Origin: Xylona heveae TC161
Lineage: Eukaryota; Ascomycota; Xylonomycetes; Xylonales; Xylonaceae
Reading direction: 5' to 3'
NCBI RefSeq assembly: GCF_001619985.1
Contig: NW_017264196.1
Span: forward strand, 1,860,001-1,924,000
Length of the DNA stretch: 64,000 nt
Below the pieces are notes generated by a model, which was not told the origin of the DNA, made no database searches, and saw only the letters and a program-made list of their open reading frames with translations. Below are positions 23,963-34,167 of the stretch, piece by piece; within the stretch, counting starts at the first letter, position 1; each line of letters starts with the position of its first letter. Made by a program: the position numbers and the translations under genes.

Positions 23963-25159
23963 CTATCCGTCTTCTTCTGCATCCTCGTCTTCTTCCGGCT
24001 CCTCACTTTCGCCTCCTCCAGTACCACCAGCGACGAGACTGGCTTCACTGGCTTCATCCGACTTGCTCTTTTTGGCCGGTGTCGTCGAGTGTCCTTCTGA
24101 TGTGCTTGCTTTTCGCTTGGTGCCCGTTCCTGTGGCGTTGGGAGCAGTCGCGAGCTTGGCTGGTGTATGGCTGATGGCATCTTCCTTTTTGTCACTGCCG
24201 GCCTCGCTCAGCGGTGCACCGACGATGCCAGTGCCCTTTACCCGCTCCATCTCCGCTACTTCGTCGGCTGTCAAGAATCGCCCACCGGGTCCACGTGGCC
24301 GTCGCATGGCGTGATTATGCCGTGACTCGTGCAGGTAAGGTTTCCGGCCCTTGGACGTTAACCGCAGCGCCTCCTCCAGCCGTTGTCGTGCGACGCGTCG
24401 CTTCAATATACGGTGGAATTGTTTGGCGTTGACGTAGAGGGGTGATTCCTCGGCCGCACCGCCAGCAACTTCGGGTGACGCACGATGTTGCGCCATGGCA
24501 GGCGGCTGCGACATGGTCGGGGGAACAGAGCCTCGCGGTCCCGCATGGTTCATGATCGGGTGCGAGTTAGCCACCGCTGGGCTAGGTATTTGCTGGCTCG
24601 GTCGACGTTGCGCAACCATGGCCGCCTGTCCGGGAACAGCACCGACTTGTGACGGCAGCGAGGGCTGTCCTGACAACTGCCCGGCAACGTGCGGCGGCGT
24701 TCGGCGCATGGGCTCCTTCTTGGAGACGCCTGCCATGCGTGGTGAGGCTCGAGGATCCTGCCCGAGACTGGCCGGTAAAGGTCCTTCGGGCATGGGATAG
24801 TATGCTTGTCCTGAAGCCGCTGCTGTTGCCATGGCAGCTGCTTGCGTCGGAGAGATGCCATAACCTTGATGCATCGCCGGTGCGGCGACGCCATATGGGC
24901 CAGGGTAACCCATTTGCGGATGTCCGGTTTGCGCTGCCGCCGCTTGCTGTTGAAAGGCGTGTCCCTGAGACGGTATTATGGGTGATGCTTGCGTATGTGT
25001 CGGATGTGATTGATGCATCTGTGGCGTCTGTGTGGGAGGAGAGGTGATGGAGCCGCCGGGCGCGGTGGTCTGCGTCGCAGGTGTATATCCGCCCTGAAGG
25101 CGCGACTGTGGATGATGGCCGTGTGGTGGCGGCTGCTGGTATGGACCGTAATCCATCAT
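23963..25159 (-). CDS. hapB: CCAAT-binding complex subunit HapB (NF-YA / Hap2)
   Basis: A single exon of 398 residues. HapB is the sequence-specific subunit of the HapB/C/E (NF-Y) complex, which binds CCAAT boxes and also works with HapX in iron control. The NF-YA core is complete at about residues 240-300. Subunit-interaction helix A1 is ESPLYVNAKQFHRILKRR, followed by the linker and DNA-binding helix with ARQRLEEALRL, YLHESRHNHAMRRPRGPGGRF. Upstream is a Pro/Gln/His-rich, probably disordered activation region. Downstream, basic clusters (TKRKAST, AKKSKSD) could be nuclear localisation signals, and the C-terminus is acidic. The ATG at 25159 is followed by a second ATG. Three inverse CCAAT boxes lie upstream. 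Confidence 0.95.
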   Translation of the reverse strand: MMDYGPYQQPPPHGHHPQSRLQGGYTPATQTTAPGGSITSPPTQTPQMHQSHPTHTQASPIIPSQGHAFQQQAAAAQTGHPQMGYPGPYGVAAPAMHQGYGISPTQAAAMATAAASGQAYYPMPEGPLPASLGQDPRASPRMAGVSKKEPMRRTPPHVAGQLSGQPSLPSQVGAVPGQAAMVAQRRPSQQIPSPAVANSHPIMNHAGPRGSVPPTMSQPPAMAQHRASPEVAGGAAEESPLYVNAKQFHRILKRRVARQRLEEALRLTSKGRKPYLHESRHNHAMRRPRGPGGRFLTADEVAEMERVKGTGIVGAPLSEAGSDKKEDAISHTPAKLATAPNATGTGTKRKASTSEGHSTTPAKKSKSDEASEASLVAGGTGGGESEEPEEDEDAEEDG

Positions 25160-25735
25160 CTCGAGGTCTGATTGTCAGACAGAGCGAGATGGCGAGAGGA
25201 TCGTCGAACGAGCAAGTGTTTCCAGCAACGAATCTTCGTCGCGCGTAGTCGTAGAACTATCGGTGGGAAGGAGGATACGAAAAGAAGCAACTCGATATAA
25301 AGTAACGGGTGTGGCGGTGTTGAGTCGCAGTCGTCACTGACCAAGAGGAATTGCGCTCGCCACAATAATGTGCCGGTCGAGAATGGATAGCGAAAAGCTG
25401 AACAATTACAAAGTGTCCGAATCCAAGGGCACGGCCACAGTGAAAGCGCGTCGCTCTGTCGTCAAAACAAAGGCAGCGGATGCGGTTGGTCGATTCCGTC
25501 GAGAGCGACTCGGGGTTGTAATGGTCGGGACTGGAAAAACTACAATCCTGCAAAGTTGATTAGCTTAGGGACATGTCCGCCCAGCATTGACCTCGCTTTG
25601 GCCTTGATCATTGCTCGCCACCGCGCGCGCAACAAAAAAAATAAGCATTCTCTCACAGCCTTACTTTGGCTTTCGTCAAGGGCAGCCCAACTGATCGACG
25701 TTGCGCGCGCCGGGGCGAAGCCTTGGCTTCAAAGG

Positions 25736-25899
25736 ATTGGACCAAGAAACCCAAAGAAAAGGGGGCCGGGGCGTACCTGGGATGAATTGGGACAAAATCA
25801 AAGGTGAAGCTGTCCGGTTGGAACGTTTGTTGTTTCTCTCGCGCGCGCGCGCCGAGGAGATCTGGTATAGTCTGCGACCCAGCTACTATAGGCGATTGG
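25736..25899 (-). promoter_or_regulatory. Three inverse CCAAT boxes upstream of hapB
   Basis: ATTGG (CCAAT on the hapB strand) occurs at 25736-25740, 25796-25800 and 25895-25899, about 580-740 bp before the hapB start codon. hapB of Aspergillus nidulans is known to be autoregulated through CCAAT boxes, so these are candidates for autoregulation. Pentamers occur often by chance, so support is modest. Confidence 0.35.
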
Positions 25900-26813
25900 C
25901 GTCACCCGGCAGTGTGGTGATGCGCTGGCAAATGAGGTGGCCACGGCCAGGATCGATGGAGGGGTGGGCGAACGAAAGAGAGAGCGTCGTCGTCAGAGGG
26001 AGGGTGGGAGCGGCGTCGGTCGTTCCAAAATAGCCGGTTGATGTCAGCGCAGCAGAAGCTTGTGCTGTGTGTCTGTCTCCCTCGGGGGCAACCCAGATTC
26101 TAGAAGAGCGGGATGTCGGGGACGCTAATCGACGACGGCAATGGTCATCAACGCGCTTCAAGGGACAGAAAGAAAGGCGTGCGGGAGCAAGACAGTTCTT
26201 CGCGCTTGATCTCAAGCGGGCGAAAATCTACGTTCCCAAGGTCTGCGCACAATGGCAACGATTCGCTGCTGGGGGTGGGAGGCCGACGAAAGAGAAGGTG
26301 TCGGTCCGTCAGGGTCCACGGGTGATCGCGTGTGCGTACAATGTGGGGAACCGACGCTTGAGAATGAACTGGGAAAACCGTTGCTCGTTAGCATCGCTCA
26401 GGTATACGTCTCAGAGGGCCATGGGCAAAGGCACCATGGACATAAAAGGGCTGGGTGCATTCATAGTTCGGGCAGTACCAAGGAGGGGGCACGGTGTGGA
26501 AGTGTGAGAGTGAGTTGGTGGGTGGGTGTATGTTTGGGCGTGGTGTGGTGTGGTGGATGAGGGTTAATGCGGTATGCGCTGGCAGCGACATAGCCCCAAG
26601 AAAAGAAGAGCGAGAGAGAGGGAAAAGACATACTTTGAATTGGGTCAGCTCGCCGAGCTGTCGGGACACCCAAAAAGCAATGATGCTTCGCCTTATTGTG
26701 CCCGATGACGTGGGCTCGCCTTTCTTCTGGGACAGTACCTGTTTGGGGAGCAAATGGACTGATGGTCCACCCGAGAAAGGAAAATAGGATCCAAGAGCGG
26801 TCAATGTCAATGA

Positions 26814-26838
26814 CGATGAGGATGATGATGATGATGAT
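26814..26838. repeat. (GAT)n microsatellite
   Basis: A run of GAT/GAG trinucleotides, including about five consecutive GATs, in non-coding DNA upstream of hapB. Confidence 0.8.
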
Positions 26839-28664
26839 GCGAATCCAACGTAAAGCGTGTCTTTTCAGTCGCTTCGGACGCGTCTCGTTGAGCCTGATGC
26901 GAAGTAGCCGATCACGGAAGTTTTTTATGAGCGAAAATGTGACCGGGATCGCCGCAAGCACAGTATGGTTGAACAACCAACCGGTTCTTCCTGGCTCAGA
27001 GTCGAAGCGCGACGTCAATTGAGCGGTTCAAACGGAGCGCGTCACGGGTCGGCGCGACGTTACTTCGGTTTCAGGCGGCAGAGGGCAGACGCCTCGCGGT
27101 TGCAAAGGGGAAAAGAGAAGAAAAATATTCCGATGGTCAAGGACGCAACACGGTCGCGATGTCACCTGGTCTGGACAGTGCGGTCGGAAGTCCCGTTTTG
27201 GCGTCTGTGGGGGGGTGTTTCGTGGTGTATTCGAACCAACGCAATGGGGCGGAGAGTGACCCAAGAAGCGCGGAGTCCGCAGACGATTTCAGTCACGAGC
27301 GTTGGGAGAGCTTTTGTGGCTGCCCGTTGAGCTCACGAATGGGAGAAGAGGAAGCAAGAAGTAGGACCTGGGGCTCTGTGTGTGTCTGTGTGTGGGTGGT
27401 AGGAAGTGACCGGCAGAAGACCTGATCAATTGGATGACGAGGTTGGGCGGCCAAGCGAGAGACGTGCAGAATCTCACGACTTGGGGGGGGAGGGGGCACA
27501 AGTGAGAAAAGGACCAAAGGAAGCCTGACGGCAGACTGGCGGAAGTTGTCGCAACTGTCTTGGTGTCTCTTTCCGCCTTTTCTTTTTTTTCCCCTTCCTT
27601 TTTCCTCTTCCTCGTTATCTTTCTCGACTTTTCCTTTGTTTGCAGATACCTTCAATGGCGTTAGAGGCTGTCAGCCTAGCCCAGCCTGGCCAGCCAGCAA
27701 GCAGAGGCAGCAAGCAAAAGCAAAGAAAGCACCGAGAAGCAGGCAGCCCTGTCAGTGCACGCGCGTGGGAGCTCTAGAAAACAGAGCGTGGTGTCGAGAT
27801 GCGCAATCGTCAAGGTCGATGACGATGATTGGTCGTTGAATGTTGACTTGGGAGGCTGGAAAGGAAGGCAGCGAATGAGTTGGACTGATTGGGTGGAATT
27901 GGGGGGGGGGCCAAAGGTGAGGAGGGAGGAGGGAAAAAGGGAAAAGAGAGAAGAGATTGGATCAATCAGGATCGGGCACAACCGATGAGAATATGATTAT
28001 CGCTGTATCGGTTTAGTGTCGGGAGCAGGACCAGATGGGAAAAGCATGGCCGAGAGTCAAAAGAGACGGAGTGAGAGGAGCCAAAGTGGTTGGTCCCACT
28101 GTATCTCTAGTTACTCTCTCGTCCCCCTCGCTCGGTAAGGTAGCTAAGCTTAGCTGTCAAAGCAGAAAAAGTCACTCGCCTAGCGTCATCAGCCACGACC
28201 GAGGACCAAGGGCGACAGTTGTCAAGACTGGACTACGGAAGTAATGTACCGTAGGTAGTGATGAATGACATGACCTTGGAAATGACGGAAGATGAGGATT
28301 CCGTTCATGGGAAGATGATAACAAGTACGACAGCGGCAGGAAGAGCAGTGCAGTACCGACCTAGAAGAGTCAAGAGAGCCGAGAGAGAAAAGTCGAAGAA
28401 TACCTACCTATAGGCATGCAATGATGATTAAGGACATGCATCCATTCTATCGTCGTAAGTTCCGGAGGGCAGGGGAGAAAAAGAGACCGTGGCCGTGTCT
28501 CTCGGGCACAGCAACTCTGGCCGTCATCCGAGGCAGCCTCACTGACTTGATACCCTACCTGTATCGCCCTCTACTACGATATCGATGAAAGCCCCCGGTC
28601 ATAGAAGCACAGGATGACGAATGAGTTGATGTGACAAGCATCCTTGACCAATTGACCAGCTTTC

Positions 28665-28686
28665 TTTTTTTTTTTTTTTTTTTTTT
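28665..28686. repeat. Poly-T tract of 22
   Basis: A homopolymer of 22 T residues in the gene-free region. It might be an assembly-sensitive slippage site. Confidence 0.85.
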
Positions 28687-29340
28687 CTGAGCCATTAGTT
28701 AGGCCGTTATATTGGCTTTGTAGGCTGTCCTTCATCATCATCAACTTCTTCATCAACGGCAATGAGTTGGAGGGGGGTGGTGAAAGAGCATCTGCCATGT
28801 TCTATTACCTGCGTAAAAGTCTAAACACTGTGCCCGGGCACAGAACGCCAAGGGTCACGGCGCCAAAAGGAACACGGAAACGCCCTGGAGCCACCACAGT
28901 AATCTCAAAGGAAAGCGCATCAGGATTCATCAAGAGAACGGCCCCCAAGTAGTGAAGCATCTCGCCATGTTGAGCAAGGATTAGGCACTATTCGTGGCGC
29001 CCCGGTCAAATCGGGGCAGCGGATGCCCTCGTACTGTTCTGTACCTTTTCCCGTCCAGCATGGTCCATTTCTCTTTTGAACCCTTCCCGCGTGGGATGGC
29101 TGCCGCCTCAGACTCTTTTAGTTTCACGATCATCTCCTTGCCAATGTCATCATTGCACCCGCCCTGCTATTAATTTAAATTGTTATATGACTCTCTACTC
29201 ACCGTATAGCCATTGACAGCATGGTCACAAGCAAAAGAGCATTAATACGGTCGGTATATATGCCTCTGTCCCCCTGCTGAGACAAGTCGATCCAGGGGAG
29301 CCGAGAGGTCGGGCAGAATACTTAACTAACTTATAGCTAG

Positions 29341-29379
29341 TATTATTATTATTATTATTATTATTATCATCATCATCAG
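29341..29379. repeat. (TTA)n(TCA)n compound microsatellite
   Basis: About nine ATT/TTA units run directly into four ATC units in the gene-free region upstream of hapB. Confidence 0.9.
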
Positions 29380-30969
29380 CCTCGCCGCTGAAAAGGTGGT
29401 CATGGTCGCAATGCAAGCACCAGGACAGGGACCAGGGCAAGGACCAGGGTGATATGACTGAAGATGTTGTAAGCATTTCATCTTTCTTCGTCCATACCTC
29501 TGTACGTATCACCGTTCCTTTGGGTTGCTGCTGTGTCCCACCCTCCCCGTCAGGGACCAGGGCACGACATTGTCCCGTAAGAGTAAAAGCTCCTAGACAT
29601 GCAGCAAACATGGACAAGGACAACGACAATGACAACGACAAGACAAGAATGGCATTGTCCATCTTATCCTTTTTACTTCTTCTGTATCACCAATGTCCTC
29701 GTACATATGTCAGGAGAAGAAAGCAAGACAATGTAGCTGCACATCATCACCGTTACATGCGAGAAACGTTCCGAGTACAAAAAGTCGGTGAACCGCTGCT
29801 GGTCTTGAGCCTTGTACTGCCCGACATCTGCGGGCGCCGGCGGCAACAACGGTCATTGTCGCACTCTGTTGAACTGATCGTACCCAGGCTTCTAATGAGA
29901 CTCCTGAGGTCAAAGGCCAGGCACAATGGGGCAGAACCCTCATTCCTTTACTATTCCGCATATAATACTCCGTATATACGTGAAGTTACTTAACCGGCTC
30001 ATGGTACAGTAGCATTGCCGAACGTACAAGGATGACAGAACTGCGGCATGCGGACTAAAGGGATAATGACCAAACAGATATAACTCAGTAAAGAGAGAAA
30101 ATCAAATAAAAAAAATAAAGGTAAAGTAAAAATAAAACTCGTCCTTGTGTTTAATGATCAGATCTATACAAAGTAATCCGTGCACCAGGTTCTTGCACGT
30201 GTTCACAGGAATCCAGCGACAGGGAGCCACGCCGCAAGCCACCAGGTCATTCGCCCCCCGCGTGCAAAATTAAGAAGGCGGAGATCATGACTCTGTAGCG
30301 TCACCAATAGAACACGGGCAACCTGTATTACGAGTTGCGGACACGGGTATGTCTGGCATACGACGACCATGTATAGCATCAGCCTCGCATTAGTAGGTAG
30401 ATCTCATTTCAATGAGCAACACGGGCAGACTGTAATTCCGGATCTGTCCCGCTGAAGAATATCCCATGCCGAGCCGCTTCTGCCACAGCGGCTCGTCATC
30501 TCTCTCTCTATCTGGGAAATGCCGTCTGGGGTCCATAGTCTTGACCAAGGACGCGGCACGAAGGCCCTGGGCGGATTGGCAGGAGTACAGAGTATTTTCT
30601 TATGACCCTCCTCCACGAGGGCGATCGGCGGTTAATGAGGCATCGCCGCATCAATGCATCATTTAACCTGAAATTAATGTGGAAATTGCATGTCCTGGTG
30701 TCCAATATCATGACCACCGTATATACTACCTAAGCAGCAGCAACAACAACAAAACAACCACGACCATACGGAGGTATAATGTGGAAATGAGCTACCTTGT
30801 CGTTTCGGGCATGACGAAACTTGGAGCTTGGAGCTTGGAGCTGTTCCTGGTTATATACTCCATCTTCGACCTATCATGGCCTCAGCCTAGCCCTCTGTGT
30901 CTCAAAACAATATCAAAACAACCCTGACTCTCTGAGATCCGATGTTCCGCGAACCCTGTCAATTACAAT

Positions 30970-31015
30970 ACCTTACCTTACCTTACCTTATATATCTAAG
31001 GTAACTTACTAGGTA
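30970..31015. repeat. (ACCTT)4 tandem repeat with inverted continuation
   Basis: Four consecutive ACCTT units are followed by TATATATC and then TAAGGTA, which can pair with a TACCTTA unit. This forms a potential hairpin in A/T-rich gene-free DNA. The same ACCTTA/TAAGGT core makes up the palindrome at 44444-44463. Confidence 0.75.
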
Positions 31016-31172
31016 TCTTATGTTATGATTGCACAATCCGAATCCATTATATAGGATAATACAACAATCCTTGTCCACAGACGGAGGTATCCTTACTTTA
31101 TATATCATATCTCATGTGTGGCACTTATGTGGCTACTCCGTACTGAAATGATCTTCGACACATCCGCCACAC

Positions 31173-31204
31173 ATCCGCATATCCGCATATCCGCATATTC
31201 GCAT
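31173..31204. repeat. Four tandem copies of an 8-bp unit ATCCGCAT
   Basis: Three perfect units and a fourth with one mismatch (ATTCGCAT), head to tail in the gene-free region. Function unknown. Confidence 0.85.
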
Positions 31205-32070
31205 GCCTTACTCCGTAGCAGGGTAGCATGTCCGCATTATTAGTAACGCACGTCCTGTAGATCATTCTGCTATACTTACAGAGTATACCCAAGTACTGAC
31301 CTTGTAAGCCGCTACTAATGGGACGCGTACTCCGTAGCTATCCCGAGGATCCCCAATTAGAGAAGGAGACAAACTCGCTATTCGCACCGTACGCCAATAC
31401 GCCCCAGACTTTAGTTCCCTCAACATGCTCATTGGCAATACTCTGGTAGTTTTGGAGTTGGGTGCCATTGCCGCCCAACTATTTTACGAGTAGCATATCT
31501 CACACCATACGGTATTTTATACGCTTTCTCTTTTCGCTGAAATGGGGGACGGTTCCGTACGTAGCGGGGAGATCTAGTTAAGCGCTCTAGGCTTCTAGTT
31601 AATAGCTTAATTGCAGCGATGAGATTAATCGTTTTTTTAATTGATTTCATCGCTGAAATAAATTGATTTATTCATTTCATTTATTAATCCAACCTATTGA
31701 ATCACTACATATAATACTTTAACAGGGTAATTCAACTACCCATTAATATTAGCTTGGCCTCAATTTCGGGGAAAATCCGAGGAAGAATGGAGAGCTGAGT
31801 GCTCAATTGCTTTTATTTGAGGCTGACATGAGGGCGGTGGCAAGGATCCAAGATGAACTGCAAAGATTTACATGGTGGTAAAAGTAATGCGGGATAACAG
31901 AATATATCATTGGGTGAAACACTTGAAAAGAAAAAGGGAAAAAGTAATAATAAATAGAAAAGATAAAATGGTAGAGAACAACGAGATAATATAAAGGGTG
32001 ACCTAAACTAAACAGTAGAATATGCTAGACTCGGAACAGTTATTCCTACAATCATCCGGCGCCTTATTAC

Positions 32071-32148
32071 CTGAACCTAGAACCTAAAACCTAGAACCCA
32101 GAACCCAAACCTAGAATGTCAAACCTAAAACATAGAACCTAAAACCAT
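32071..32148. repeat. Degenerate CCTARAA tandem repeat (telomere-like)
   Basis: About ten degenerate units of the form CCTAGAA/CCTAAAA/CCCAGAA run for roughly 78 bp, about 290 bp beyond the 3' end of the borealin gene. They resemble the fungal telomere repeat CCCTAA but are imperfect and variable in period. Confidence 0.7.
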
Positions 32149-32435
32149 ACATTTTCTGTGCGCCAAGCAGTAGTATAACCTGCATGAAACCCGAACCCGA
32201 ACAATAACTTCCCTTGCAAACCCCGTTCGAGATAAAGAAATAAGTAGCTAAAAATGCGTGTATACACTCTCCTCCTTCTCCCCGCCCCCACCAGCACCAC
32301 ATGTGACCAAGACTCCACACAGGATGCCAGCTTTTCACAAAAGCCAACGCAGCCAACTGAAGGAACCTAGAAAGAGACAAAAGATAACAGTGGCCTAATT
32401 CGCCTAATTCCTATGCCGTGCGGATATCACCGCCA

Positions 32436-33704
32436 TTAGACTCTCTTCCGAAGAGTCCGTTTGGCGGTACCGGTTCCAGAGACCTCGGGTTTTGTTCCGG
32501 TGGCGGTAGCGGGGACCTTTCTGATTGATCCCGTTGCAGAAGCGGAAGAGGCTTTGGGAACTGGAGGTTTCTTCGTGACCGGTGGCTTCTTGGTCTTGTT
32601 TACAACCGTGCTTGTCGTAGAAGTCGAGGTCTCGCTGCTGTTGCTGGGCCGACCGCGACCTGCCCGGGATGGTGGGGCTGCTGGTGGAGCTGGAGTTCGT
32701 CTTCCTCGCCCGGGACCTGTTGTTGTCGAGACTGACGCCGCCGAAGCAGCAGGCGTGACTTTTCGTCCAGCTGTACGAGACGTCGTCGTCGTAGTGCGGG
32801 TTTTGTCAGCTTTGGCAGCCGTAGAAGATGGTGCAGGAGCAGTCGTCTTCATGGACGATGTTGGCCGGGCGAATTGAGGCTTGGGAGGAGGCGCCGTTTG
32901 TCGAACGGGCGACTTGGGGAGGGTCCTTGAGTTTGCTGAACGTGGTGACAATACTTGAGAAGACTGCAATTGTGTCCTAGAAATGGCGCGGTTGTTTGGA
33001 GCCGTAGCCGGTCCAGGAGTAGTGCCGGTCTTGGCACGTTTCTTGGGAATGTTCAAGTCATTTCCGGCATCTTCATTCTCTTTGCCTTGAACTTCAACGA
33101 GATGCGCACTTATCATGATAATGTTAGCGAGATTAAATATGAATGATGCGATTGAAAAGCAAATGTACCTGGAGCGCTTGGTGCCTCTTGAACGAGGGGT
33201 GGGAATCTGTCTAATAGTCCCCTTTTTCGGCGATTCCACGCGAGCTTTGGGTTCAGATGTCTGAGGGTTAGGTAATTGACCGGCAGAGCTGGAGGATTCT
33301 GCCTTGGCAGGCTTGGTGGTAATTGAAGTGGAAGGCTCTGAAGCGGGTATGGCGATGGCATCCTTTTTCTCGTCGGCTGGTCGCTTGGAATGCTTCTCTA
33401 GTAATTCTCCCATGGTGATCTTACGAAGAGCAGTGGGAATTCGATTGACGCGAATCTCAACGCGGGTTTTGAGGCCTTGCGCTTGAAGAGCGTATTGGGC
33501 ACGAAGCTTTCTCGCGCGTTCTGTGACTGAGAGTATACTGTCAATAACGCGTCGCAGTTTCGTCTATGCCAAGATTATGCACATACTCTCTAGTTGAAGG
33601 TTGTTGATAAGCACCTGCTTCTGCGCTCGAGTGATTCCCTTTCTTGGCCTTGAGTCGTTTTCATTTACCGTCCGTGACGGGGTTGCAGGTTCGATTGAAG
33701 TCAT
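32436..33704 (-). CDS. nbl1: Borealin-like chromosomal passenger complex subunit (Nbl1)
   Basis: Three minus-strand exons, 33704-33587, 33526-33169 and 33108-32436, give 382 residues. Nbl1/borealin binds survivin (Bir1) and INCENP (Sli15) and so helps target Aurora kinase to centromeres and the spindle midzone. The N-terminal helical module at about 25-80 carries the borealin signature (KGITRAQKQVLINNLQLE, ITERARKLRAQYALQ, RVEIRVNRIPTALRKITMGEL). The rest is Ser/Thr/Pro/Lys-rich, basic and probably disordered, with several SP/TP sites of CDK type. Intron 2 is 60 bp, stop-free and 3n, so an unspliced form would add 20 residues after GTKRS. Confidence 0.88.
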
Positions 33705-34167
33705 GATGTTTTGATCCGCGCGGGACAGGCGGACAACAATGATTCGCGCGTTTTATGTCGAAGAATAATGTCTGATGTGGGTAGAGAAAACTGCCTTGGT
33801 TGTGCGAGCTGAAGTAAAATCCGTAGTGTGAGAACAAAACTATCCCTGGGTGGGCGACAGTTGAGGATTGAAAGAGCAGCGAAAGTGTCGAGGTTGGTTG
33901 GAGAGCAAGAGTGTAAACAATGGGGGCTGGAGGCTCAAAGTCTTGGCAGGCACGTCAGCGTCTTGGGTCTTTGTCGGTTCGCCGGAGAGCTTCCCTAAGC
34001 AATCCGGGTGATAGCTACAACCACCAGTACAGCAACACTTACGGCATCGACTCTACGCCGTTTCTTTCACTCTTTCGCCGACCTTGTCATCATTTCCTTT
34101 TATTTCAGCCTTTTTTAATCTATTAACAGAAGACTGAGGTGCCAGATAGGCCCAAAATACCGTCAAT
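33705..34167. other. Divergent promoter between nbl1 and rpn10
   Basis: 463 bp between the start codons of borealin (-) and Rpn10 (+). No further gene or repeat was recognised. Confidence 0.6.

Larger units (their letters stand above)
29966..31336. repeat. Recurrent 9-mer TACTCCGTA (four copies)
   Basis: Exact copies lie at 29966-29974, 31134-31142, 31209-31217 and 31328-31336, all on the + strand. The related inverted form ACGGAGGTA occurs near 30768 and 31081. The 9-mer is expected by chance about once per 130 kb counting both strands, so the density is notable. Confidence 0.8.
25160..32435. other. 7.3 kb gene-free region upstream of hapB
   Basis: No frame here shows a conserved domain, plausible splice-joined exons or codon bias like the neighbours. 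The first 3 kb is G/A-rich on the + strand, i.e. pyrimidine-rich in the direction of hapB transcription. That fits a long leader or promoter. From about 29 kb onward the DNA becomes more A/T-rich and microsatellite-rich, with several short tandem repeats and a recurrent TACTCCGTA motif. It could hide non-coding RNA genes, an unusually long hapB regulatory region or remnants of old repeats, but none can be proved by reading. Confidence 0.6.

Noticed and set aside
23239-24195. 318-codon minus-strand frame overlapping the end of hapB
   Set aside because: Its first part is an alternative frame of hapB coding sequence; the rest is Phe/Leu/Ser-rich translation of pyrimidine-rich 3' flank with no family match.
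26461-27018. 185-codon minus-strand frame in the gene-free region
   Set aside because: Low-complexity Ile run from a GAT microsatellite and Pro/His-rich end; no domain or splice context.
27228-27240. B-box-like GGTTCGAATAC on the minus strand
   Set aside because: The flanking five bases do not pair to form a T stem and no acceptor stem exists.
29454-29993. 179-codon plus-strand frame in the gene-free region
   Set aside because: Contains a DN-repeat from a microsatellite-like stretch and no recognisable fold; its length is compatible with chance.
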